Assembly: GCA_905235425.1 (NCBI GenBank)
Contig: CAJOKY010000088.1
Span: 1-8,750 of the forward strand
DNA: 8,750 nucleotides
Direction: 5' to 3'
Source: an uncultured Selenomonadaceae bacterium
GTDB taxonomy: Bacteria > Bacillota > Negativicutes > Selenomonadales > Selenomonadaceae
The position numbers and the translations under genes were made by a program. The notes under the pieces are model-generated. The model was given only the letters and a program-made list of their open reading frames with translations. It had not been told where the DNA came from and ran no database searches. The stretch's first letter is position 1. The number at the start of each line of letters is the position of its first letter. Below are positions 1 through 6,043 of the stretch, one piece after another.

Positions 1-2
1 CG

Positions 3-428
3 GCCCTTGACCACGCGCGTGAAAAGAACAACGCGGCGGTGGAGAGGACGGCGGTCCTGTACAGCGGCGCAGGGACGGACACGCCGGCGGTGGAAACGCT
101 TCAGAAAGGGGACCGGGTCCAGGCGACGGCGATCTCCGGGGACTGGTATCTGGTCCGGGACAACCGGAACAACAAGGTCGGATATATTTTTTACGCGAAT
201 CATAACGGCGTTGTGATAAAACCCGATGCGCCGAAATATAATCCCACTTTCTATATCGTCAACAAAGATTTAATTACGTGGAGAATAAGCCTTGACATAA
301 TGTTTCAAGAAGTAATTCCGCAAAATTTTTTTGTCGAGGTTACAAAAGAAGATATAGACAAGGCGCGGCGAATCGCTAAAATAAGCGGGGCGGCGGCGTT
401 AAAATATCTTGAACAATCCGTATTTTGA
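3..428 (+). CDS. SH3-like domain protein, 3' part only (5' end outside window)
   Basis: The frame is open to the left edge of the window, so this is the C-terminal part (about 141 residues visible) of a longer protein. The first ~65 visible residues read like a bacterial SH3 (SH3b) module: TAVLYSGAGTD, then LQKGDRV, then DWYLVRD and KVGYIF, the usual strand pattern of these wall- or ligand-binding domains. The following ~75 residues (from about KPDAPKYN to the C-terminus LEQSVF) match no family I recognise. A GTG at 39 is an in-frame internal start, but the frame continues upstream (ALDHAREKNN), so I do not treat it as the true start. Base composition changes sharply near base 180, from about 67% GC to about 39% GC, with a matching codon change. 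The stop lies 22 bases before oppA, so this gene could be transcribed into the opp operon. The SH3 call is moderately sure; the role is unknown. Confidence 0.7.
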   Translation, partial: ALDHAREKNNAAVERTAVLYSGAGTDTPAVETLQKGDRVQATAISGDWYLVRDNRNNKVGYIFYANHNGVVIKPDAPKYNPTFYIVNKDLITWRISLDIMFQEVIPQNFFVEVTKEDIDKARRIAKISGAAALKYLEQSVF

Positions 429-450
429 AAGGAGAACGTGATTTTTAAAG

Positions 451-2109
451 ATGAGAAAAATTTTTACGTTAATTCTGCTTATGGCGCTGATTTTAACGAC
501 GGCTTGCGGCAGAAACACGGACGATAAAGTACTACGCGTTATGCTCGGTTCAAACGTAGTATCGCTTGACACTTCGCAGGCAGTAGACGTGTCGTCTTTT
601 GAAGTCATTAACGACTGCATGGAGGGACTTTTGCAAATTTTACCAAACGGACAAATTATACCCGGCATTGCCGAAAGTTACGAAGTCTCGCCGGACGGTA
701 AGACATATACTTTTCATCTGCGCGACGCGAAATGGAGTAACGGCGATCCTGTAACGGCGGACGATTTTGTATTTGCATGGCGTCGGCATTGCGCATTAGC
801 TAATATGTACGCTTTTATCATGGGTAAAGGTGTTGCCTGTATAAAAAACGCCGATGACGTTATGCAGGGTGCCGACCCTTCCACTCTCGGTGTTGCCGCA
901 CCTGATCCAAAAACTTTTATCGTGGAATTAACTGCGCCTGTTCCCTTCTTCCCTTCGCTCATGGCATTTCCCAGTTTCTTCCCGATTAACGAAAAATTTT
1001 ATAATTCGCTCGAAAAGGACACTTACGGCATGACGCCGGACACTTATCTTTACAACGGCGCATTTGTCATAACTTCCTACCTGCCGGGTTCGCCTAATAT
1101 TCAACTGAAAAAAAATCCTTTGTATTGGGACGCCGAAAACGTCACGCTTGAAGACCTTCACTACCAAGTTGTAGGCTCTTCAGATAACGCTTTAACCGCC
1201 TTCAGAAATAAATCTCTTAACCTAGTGACAATTAACGGTAACCAAGTTGAATACGTGAAAAACGATCCTCAACTTGAAAAAAATTTAACGGTGACTCTGC
1301 GCGGATCTCTTTCATACATTTCTTTCAATCAAGACCCCAAAAATCACCACGCCGGAGCGCTGGCAAATGTAAATCTTCGCCTTGCAATTTCAAATTCTAT
1401 TGACCGTGAATCGCTTGTAAAAAATTACGTAATGAACGGCGCAGAGGCGACGTACACCGTAGTTCCGCGCGAATTTGGACCCAATGCCGAAACAGGTAAA
1501 TTCTTTTCAGAAGACCAAGACGCCTATAAAAATTACGTCGGTCATAATCCCGACAAGGCGAAAGAATACCTTGCCGCCGCGAAGTCTGAACTGGGTAAGG
1601 ATAAGATAGAATTACTTTTTACCTACGCCAATGATTCAGGCGATATGACGGTAAAGGTTGTGCAGGCGATTAAATCGCAGGTTGAAAGAAATTTGCCCGG
1701 CTTAACGATAACGCTACAGCCGGTGACAAAGGCGGAATATCTCAGTAAAGTTTATAATGACGACTACGATATAACCTTGACTAATTGGATGGCCGATTAC
1801 AACGATCCTATGGGATTTTTAATGTTGTGGACAACGGAAAGTTGCGAGGTTGCCGAATATTGGAGCAATGCCGAATACGACAGGCTGATTAACGAATGCA
1901 CGACAGGCAGTCTTGTCGCGAATTACAATGCGCGTTGGCAAGCTATGCATGACGCTGAAAAGATTATGATGCAAGAGGCGGTAATAGCGCCTTTGTACAC
2001 AGGAGCAAGCGCTATGTTGCTTTCTGAAAATGTCAGCGGCATTGAATTTTATACGGCAGGCTTAGTTTGCGTTTACAAGCATGCGGTTGTAAAAAAATTG
2101 GAAGATTGA
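451..2109 (+). CDS. oppA: Oligopeptide ABC transporter, substrate-binding lipoprotein
   Basis: This is a solute-binding protein of the SBP_bac_5 family (OppA/DppA type). It captures peptides outside the cytoplasmic membrane and delivers them to OppB/OppC. Residues 1-19 are a lipoprotein signal peptide: MRK, a hydrophobic stretch, then lipobox LTTAC with the lipidated Cys at 19. The family signature lies at about residues 72-110 (GIAESYEVSPDGKTYTF, then KWSNGDPVTADDFVFAW). Its length of 552 residues is normal. The start is set by the signal peptide. The nearest Shine-Dalgarno, GGAG at 431-434, is 16 bases from this ATG, unusually far, and no in-frame start lies nearer. oppB begins 13 bases after the stop. 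Peptide specificity cannot be read from the sequence; a DppA-like or nickel-binding role is possible but less likely with this operon order. Confidence 0.93.
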   Translation: MRKIFTLILLMALILTTACGRNTDDKVLRVMLGSNVVSLDTSQAVDVSSFEVINDCMEGLLQILPNGQIIPGIAESYEVSPDGKTYTFHLRDAKWSNGDPVTADDFVFAWRRHCALANMYAFIMGKGVACIKNADDVMQGADPSTLGVAAPDPKTFIVELTAPVPFFPSLMAFPSFFPINEKFYNSLEKDTYGMTPDTYLYNGAFVITSYLPGSPNIQLKKNPLYWDAENVTLEDLHYQVVGSSDNALTAFRNKSLNLVTINGNQVEYVKNDPQLEKNLTVTLRGSLSYISFNQDPKNHHAGALANVNLRLAISNSIDRESLVKNYVMNGAEATYTVVPREFGPNAETGKFFSEDQDAYKNYVGHNPDKAKEYLAAAKSELGKDKIELLFTYANDSGDMTVKVVQAIKSQVERNLPGLTITLQPVTKAEYLSKVYNDDYDITLTNWMADYNDPMGFLMLWTTESCEVAEYWSNAEYDRLINECTTGSLVANYNARWQAMHDAEKIMMQEAVIAPLYTGASAMLLSENVSGIEFYTAGLVCVYKHAVVKKLED

Positions 2110-2122
2110 AAGTTGTGGTTAA

Positions 2123-3061
2123 ATGACAAGGTACATTATAAGAAGAATTTTGCTTGCGTTGCTTACGCTTTTAGTGATAACATTCGTGCTGTTTGTGCTG
2201 ATTCGCATAATGCCGGGCAATCCCTTTCCGATAGAAAAAATGACGCCGGAAATGATTTTGCACAAACGCGCAGAGTTGGGACTTGACGAGCCGATTTTAA
2301 TACAGTTCGCAAATTATATGTCAATGCTGTTACATGGCAGTTTCGGCTACGGCACTTCGCTTTACAACGGCGCACCGATTAAGCCGATACTTTTAATCTG
2401 TCTTGAAAATTCGGCGAAGATAGGCGGACTTTCAATTTTATTCGGCACTTTTGCGGGACTTTTACTCGGCATAACGGCGGCACTTAATCGCGGAAAATTT
2501 CTTGACGGTTTCTGTACAATAGTTTCAATTCTCGGCGTATGCGTCCCGTCCTACGTGTTTATGATTTTCCTGCAGTATTTTTTCTCGTTTAAAATACCGT
2601 TTTTCCCGTACTTCTTCGACCCGTCACAATTTTTATTTTCGTCGATAATGCCGGCTCTGTCACTTAGTATGTTTGCAGTCTCTACCGTCGCACGGTTTAC
2701 GCGAAATGAAATGGTTGAAGTTATGAATAGCGATTACGTAAAACTTGCCGAGTCAAAGGGACTTTACGGCTTTGAACTTCTGCGTAAACACGTTTTAAGA
2801 AATGCCATGATACCTGTCGTGACAGTTATCGCTCCGCTTGTAGTGGGACTTTTAACCGGCGCAATGGTGCTTGAAAAAATTTACGGCATTAACGGCATAG
2901 GCAAGCTTATGGTTGACGCCATTGCAGGTGACGGCATAGACTACAATTACGTCTTGGCGCTCGGCATTTTATATTCGGCAATGTACATTGTAGTCATGTT
3001 GGTGCTGGATATTATTTACGGCATACTTGATCCGCGTATCAGCATTGCGAAGGAAAATTAA
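2123..3061 (+). CDS. oppB: Oligopeptide ABC transporter, permease subunit B
   Basis: This is one of the two membrane subunits of the peptide importer (BPD_transp_1 fold). The N-terminus MTRYIIRRILLALLTLLVIT is the typical OppB/DppB start: a basic patch followed by the first membrane helix. It is followed by RIMPGNPF, the family's conserved RxxPGDP-like segment (residues 28-35). Further hydrophobic stretches lie near 100-120, 132-155, 172-190, 228-250 and 280-300. The EAA loop that docks on the ATPase is at about residues 204-226 (DYVKLAESKGL, then LLRKHVLRNA). The C-terminus ILDPRI is also typical. The length of 312 residues is normal. The ribosome site is weak (GTGG near 2114-2117). In a normal operon oppC follows directly, but here the next oppC start is about 1.9 kb away, beyond a restriction-modification pair. 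Confidence 0.95.
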   Translation: MTRYIIRRILLALLTLLVITFVLFVLIRIMPGNPFPIEKMTPEMILHKRAELGLDEPILIQFANYMSMLLHGSFGYGTSLYNGAPIKPILLICLENSAKIGGLSILFGTFAGLLLGITAALNRGKFLDGFCTIVSILGVCVPSYVFMIFLQYFFSFKIPFFPYFFDPSQFLFSSIMPALSLSMFAVSTVARFTRNEMVEVMNSDYVKLAESKGLYGFELLRKHVLRNAMIPVVTVIAPLVVGLLTGAMVLEKIYGINGIGKLMVDAIAGDGIDYNYVLALGILYSAMYIVVMLVLDIIYGILDPRISIAKEN

Positions 3062-3106
3062 ATGAACTTAATGGAGTACTTAAAATCTCATGAGAAATTT
3101 AATTGA
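3062..3106 (+). CDS. Possible 14-residue leader or vestigial reading frame between oppB and the nuclease gene
   Basis: An ATG follows the oppB stop directly, preceded by AAGGA at 3050-3054 with a 7-base gap, a better start context than that of the nuclease gene. It would encode MNLMEYLKSHEKFN and stop at 3104-3106, in a different frame from the nuclease gene and past that gene's ATG at 3090. The context AAGGAAAATT..ATGAAC is very like the start of oppD (6033-6049). It may be a leader peptide tuning nuclease translation, the remnant of a gene start cut by insertion, or chance. No peptide family is recognised, and real translation is unproven. Confidence 0.25.
   Translation: MNLMEYLKSHEKFN
3066..3078 (+). 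repeat. Left copy of 13-base direct repeat flanking the R-M pair
   Basis: ACTTAATGGAGTA here matches ACTTAAAGGAGTA at 4944-4956 in 12 of 13 bases. The two copies sit just outside the nuclease start and just after the methyltransferase stop. The right copy holds the oppC ribosome site. This copy looks like the same site with one change. A target duplication or a repeated pre-gene segment would both explain it. Other pre-gene sites in the operon have a similar pattern (TTACTAA then AAGG), so chance or a shared ribosome-site consensus remains possible. Confidence 0.45.
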
Positions 3107-3932
3107 CGCGATTATAACGTTGGTGAAAACCGACACCAATAATTTGTCAGATATGCGACAAGGTGATAATCGAATTAATAATATGGGCTACGCCTTAGAA
3201 GATTACGTGAAAAATCTTTTTTCGGATTCTTTTAATTTAACGTACGCCGATCAAATTCAGTGTTGGAGTGAAACTTTTTCTTACATTGGAAATGACGCCA
3301 ATCCTCCTGATATAATGCTAAAAAATGGTGATGCCATTGAGGTTAAAAAAATTCAGTCTAAAGACGCGGCATTAGCGTTAAATAGTAGCTATCCAAAACA
3401 AATTTTGCTTAGCACCAATCATATGATTTCGCAAGCTTGCCGTGACGCTGAGGATTGGATCAAAAAAGATATCTTGTACATTGTCGGTGTAGTAGCCGGA
3501 AGAAGTTTAAAACATCTCTGTATGATTTACGGAATGGATTATTGCGCCTCAGAAGAATGCTACCTAAATGTCTATCGCCGAATCAAGGCTGGCATTGAAA
3601 ATATTGAAGGGATAGAATTTTCACCGACACGTGAATTAGGCAGAATAAATCGCATTGATCCACTTGGTATAACTTATTTGAGAATGCGCGGGATGTGGCA
3701 CATAGAAAATCCGTGGAAAGTTTTCAGCTACATTTATCAACGCAACTTAAATGCGAATTTTAATTTTATGTGCATAATCGGTAAGGATAAATGGCAGACT
3801 TTAGCTAACCGCGAAAATTTATTGTCACTGCAACAAAAATATCCTAAATTAAAAATTTCAGACGTAGGAATAAGAAATCCCGATAATCCTGCTAAACTAA
3901 ATGACGCTAAACTTATCAGTTATGAAATGTGA
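3090..3932 (+). CDS. Type II restriction endonuclease, NgoPII-like (predicted GGCC)
   Basis: From memory of the family, this 280-residue protein resembles NgoPII, a GGCC-cutting nuclease. Shared-looking stretches include the opening IDAII, then NPPDIMLKNGDAIEVKKI, LGRINRIDPLGITYLR and MRGMWHIENPW, and NPDNPAKL near the C-terminus. The likely active site is a PD-(D/E)xK arrangement: P73-D74, nine residues, then E84-V85-K86. It would cut unmodified double-stranded DNA in the cytoplasm. The length is normal and there is no internal stop, so it appears intact. The start at 3090 is chosen because it gives the family N-terminus, although the nearest GGAG (3073-3076) is 13 bases away, which suggests weak translation. 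The stop codon at 3930-3932 overlaps the methyltransferase ribosome site, so the two genes are probably translationally coupled. The gene is more AT-rich than the opp genes. Specificity is inferred from family memory and the partner enzyme. Confidence 0.85.
   Translation: MRNLIDAIITLVKTDTNNLSDMRQGDNRINNMGYALEDYVKNLFSDSFNLTYADQIQCWSETFSYIGNDANPPDIMLKNGDAIEVKKIQSKDAALALNSSYPKQILLSTNHMISQACRDAEDWIKKDILYIVGVVAGRSLKHLCMIYGMDYCASEECYLNVYRRIKAGIENIEGIEFSPTRELGRINRIDPLGITYLRMRGMWHIENPWKVFSYIYQRNLNANFNFMCIIGKDKWQTLANRENLLSLQQKYPKLKISDVGIRNPDNPAKLNDAKLISYEM
3822..3850 (+). promoter_or_regulatory. Possible methyltransferase promoter inside the nuclease gene
   Basis: TTGTCA (3822-3827, five of six matches to the -35 consensus) is followed after exactly 17 bases by TAAATT (3845-3850, four of six matches to the -10 consensus). 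It lies about 95 bases before the methyltransferase start, within the 3' end of the nuclease gene. Such a promoter would let the protective methyltransferase be made without the nuclease, as is known for some R-M systems. AT-rich DNA makes such matches by chance, so support is weak. Confidence 0.25.
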
Positions 3933-3944
3933 GGTGAAATATTT

Positions 3945-4937
3945 TTGCGTTTATTGAGTTTGTTCAGCGGTTGCGGAGGATTGGATTTAGGTTTTGAACG
4001 CGCGGGTTTTGAAATTCCCGTCGCGAATGAATTTGATGCGGCTATTTGGAAAACTTTTAAAGTAAATCATCCTCGTACAAAATTGATTGAAGACGACATA
4101 AGAAATTTGTCTGCAGAGAATTTTCCATGTGACATTGACGGAATAATAGGCGGTCCGCCTTGTCAATCTTGGTCTGAAGCAGGTTCTAAACGCGGAATAA
4201 ATGATTCACGCGGCAAACTTTTTTTTGATTATGTAAGAATTTTAAATGATAAAAAACCTAAATTTTTTTTGGCGGAAAATGTCAGCGGAATGCTGGCTAA
4301 TCGCAATTCGGAGGCGGTAAGCTGTATTTTGGATATGTTCACAAATTGCGGCTACGACGTAAAAATTACTTTGGTCAATGCTAAAAATTACGGTGTGGCG
4401 CAAGAAAGAAAGCGTGTTTTCTACATTGGATTCAGAAAAGATTTAAATATCAATTTCAAATTTCCAAAAGGTTCAACAGAAAATGATTCGTCGAAATTGA
4501 CTCTGCGCGACGTTATTTGGGATTTACAATTTTCCGCCGTACCTACAGCGTTTGGAAATTTACACAATGCTGAATCTGAAAACAACAACGAATTTTTCAC
4601 GGGAGGATTTTCCACAATTTTTATGAGTAGAAATCGTGTAAAATCTTGGGATGAACAAGCTTTTACCGTTCAAGCGTCAGGGCGGCATTGCCAACTGCAC
4701 CCACAAGCTCCCAAAATGGAATTTTTCGGAAAAAATGATAGGCGTTTCGTTAAGGGCAAAGAGCATCTTTATCGCCGAATGACAATTCGTGAAATAGCTC
4801 GTATTCAAAGTTTTCCGGACACATTTAAATTTATCTACAAAAATGCTGACGACGCCTATAAAATGATTGGAAATGCCGTACCTGTTCAACTTGCTTATGA
4901 AATTGCAACGGCTATTCGTAAAATCTTTTTCAGTTAA
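3945..4937 (+). CDS. DNA (cytosine-5-)-methyltransferase, HaeIII/NgoPII-like (predicted GGCC)
   Basis: This enzyme methylates cytosine in the recognition site using S-adenosylmethionine and so protects host DNA from the adjacent nuclease. All main motifs of the C5 family are present in order: I, LFSGCGGLDLGF (6-17); IV, GGPPCQSWS (69-77) with catalytic Cys73; VI, ENV (111-113); VIII, QERKR (153-157); a target-recognition region (about 190-275); IX, RRMTIREIARIQSFPD (277-292); X, YKMIGNAVPVQLAYEI (305-320). In the target region, IFMSRNRVKSWDE and TVQASGRHCQLHPQAP closely recall M.HaeIII and M.NgoPII, hence the GGCC prediction. The length of 330 residues is normal. The TTG start at 3945 is chosen because GAGGTG (3931-3936) stands 8 bases ahead and the protein then begins MRLLSLFSG, as the family does. 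It is followed closely by oppC. Confidence 0.95.
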   Translation: MRLLSLFSGCGGLDLGFERAGFEIPVANEFDAAIWKTFKVNHPRTKLIEDDIRNLSAENFPCDIDGIIGGPPCQSWSEAGSKRGINDSRGKLFFDYVRILNDKKPKFFLAENVSGMLANRNSEAVSCILDMFTNCGYDVKITLVNAKNYGVAQERKRVFYIGFRKDLNINFKFPKGSTENDSSKLTLRDVIWDLQFSAVPTAFGNLHNAESENNNEFFTGGFSTIFMSRNRVKSWDEQAFTVQASGRHCQLHPQAPKMEFFGKNDRRFVKGKEHLYRRMTIREIARIQSFPDTFKFIYKNADDAYKMIGNAVPVQLAYEIATAIRKIFFS

Positions 4938-4943
4938 AATCTT

Positions 4944-4956
4944 ACTTAAAGGAGTA
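4944..4956 (+). repeat. Right copy of 13-base direct repeat, containing the oppC ribosome site
   Basis: ACTTAAAGGAGTA matches 3066-3078 in 12 of 13 bases. It includes AAAGGAG (4948-4954), the Shine-Dalgarno of oppC. Together the two copies bracket the R-M pair and are the best visible clue to its insertion boundaries. Confidence 0.45.
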
Positions 4957-4962
4957 ATGCCA

Positions 4963-5943
4963 ATGCATGAAAGTTACACGCCGCAAAAAGGCGATTTTGA
5001 ATTTATCACCGACAGAAATATTGAAGTCGATTTAAATTTTGCGTCGCAGGGATATTGGAAAGGTGTAGCCGTACACTTTCTGAAAAATAAATTTGCAATG
5101 ACGGGCTTGTTTATCGTCGTTGCAATGATTTTTTTGGCGATATTTGCGCCGATTGTCAGCCCGTACGCGTATGACGAAATTGTAGAGGTTACGGTAGACG
5201 GTCAATCTGTAGTGGCAAAGAGTTTAGCGCCGCTTACGAGTGACGCGCAGGGTTTATTTGCAGACAAAACCTTTCTCTTCGGTACGGACGACATGGGACG
5301 CGATTTGTGGACGCGAACTTGGGACGGCGCACGTGTTTCACTGATAATCGCCTTTGTCACGATTTTAATTGATATGATTATCGGCATGAGCTACGGTTTA
5401 ATTTCCGGCTACTTCGGCGGCTACGTGGACGATATTTTACAGCGCGTCGTTGAAGTTATCAGCAGTATTCCCACGCTTGTAATAATTTCAATCCTTGCAA
5501 TTTTTATGCCCAAAGGTATGTGGCTCGTAATTTTTTCGCTGATTCTTACTGAATGGATTGGCATGAGCAAAATTGCCCGCGCAGAATGTTTGAAGATTAA
5601 GGAGCGCGAATACGTTTTGGCAAGCCGTACGCTCGGCGCAAGCAGTTTTCATATAATCTTTAAGCAGATTTTGCCTAACACTATCGGACCTATTATCACG
5701 CAGGTTATGTTTTCAATACCGGTTGCGATTTTCACGGAGGCATTTTTAAGCTTTGTCGGTGTCGGAATTGTCCTGCCGCAATGTTCGATAGGCTCGCTGA
5801 TTGAGGCGGGATTTAACAGCATAACGATTTTGCCGTACCAAATTTTACCGCCGATAACAGTTTTGGCGCTTTTAATGCTCGGCTTTAATTTAATCGGTGA
5901 CGGACTGCGCGAGGCATTGGCACCTAAACTTGAGGATATGTGA
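4963..5943 (+). CDS. oppC: Oligopeptide ABC transporter, permease subunit C
   Basis: This is the second membrane subunit of the peptide importer, pairing with OppB. The start at 4963 (MHESYTPQ) is chosen because AAAGGAG at 4948-4954 lies 8 bases before it; an ATG at 4957 is too close, and the frame open upstream only overlaps the methyltransferase. The protein has 326 residues, typical of OppC. It shows an N-terminal cytoplasmic tail (1-40), a first membrane helix near 47-65, an external segment with FGTDDMGRDLWTR (106-118, an OppC/DppC hallmark), further helices near 125-148, 170-195, 242-268 and 293-312, and an EAA loop at about 216-239 (EYVLASRTLGASSFHIIFKQ). The end GDGLREALAPKL is typical of the family. 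The gene is intact, but it is separated from oppB by the R-M pair, so its expression now depends on read-through or on a promoter not identified here. Confidence 0.95.
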   Translation: MHESYTPQKGDFEFITDRNIEVDLNFASQGYWKGVAVHFLKNKFAMTGLFIVVAMIFLAIFAPIVSPYAYDEIVEVTVDGQSVVAKSLAPLTSDAQGLFADKTFLFGTDDMGRDLWTRTWDGARVSLIIAFVTILIDMIIGMSYGLISGYFGGYVDDILQRVVEVISSIPTLVIISILAIFMPKGMWLVIFSLILTEWIGMSKIARAECLKIKEREYVLASRTLGASSFHIIFKQILPNTIGPIITQVMFSIPVAIFTEAFLSFVGVGIVLPQCSIGSLIEAGFNSITILPYQILPPITVLALLMLGFNLIGDGLREALAPKLEDM

Positions 5944-5946
5944 GAT

Positions 5947-6030
5947 TAGCTGTTAGGTTTTAGCTGTTAGCTATTAGCTGTTAGGTGTTAAGTATTAACT
6001 ACTAACTACTTACTACTCACTACTTACTAA
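5947..6030 (+). repeat. Heptad repeat array 1 (12 exact 7-base units) between oppC and oppD
   Basis: The 84 bases divide exactly into 12 units of 7. The first six are TAGCTGT, TAGGTTT, TAGCTGT, TAGCTAT, TAGCTGT, TAGGTGT. Then come TAAGTAT and TAACTAC twice, and then TTACTAC, TCACTAC, TTACTAA. The left units begin TAG and the right units end CTAC or CTAA, so the array changes from a TAG-type to its roughly inverted CTA-type around GTATTAACTAC. It fills the space between the oppC stop and the oppD ribosome site (AAGGA from 6032). It resembles in style the short tandem heptamers known from some cyanobacteria, but no relation is claimed. Confidence 0.9.
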
Positions 6031-6043
6031 TAAGGAAAATTCT

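Noticed and set aside
292..318. Perfect -35 hexamer TTGACA upstream of oppA with TAATTC as a possible -10
   Set aside because: The spacing is only 15 bases and the -10 match is poor. It also lies inside the upstream coding region, so I do not call it a promoter.
438..524. GTG-started frame overlapping the oppA signal peptide, just after GGAG at 431-434
   Set aside because: Only three bases separate the GGAG from this GTG, and the frame ends after fewer than 30 codons with no recognisable content. The oppA frame carries a clear lipoprotein signal.
3090..4937. A phase-defence or other new immune cluster around the R-M genes
   Set aside because: Only the two classic genes are present. Both neighbours are ordinary opp genes, with no helicase, toxin or further defence gene in the window.
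3062..4956. Insertion sequence or integron carrying the R-M pair
   Set aside because: No transposase, integrase, terminal inverted repeats or attC-like site is visible. Only the short direct repeat is seen.
4867..4962. Upstream extension of oppC into the methyltransferase 3' end
   Set aside because: The extra residues come from overlapping methyltransferase coding sequence in another frame. A strong ribosome site precedes 4963.
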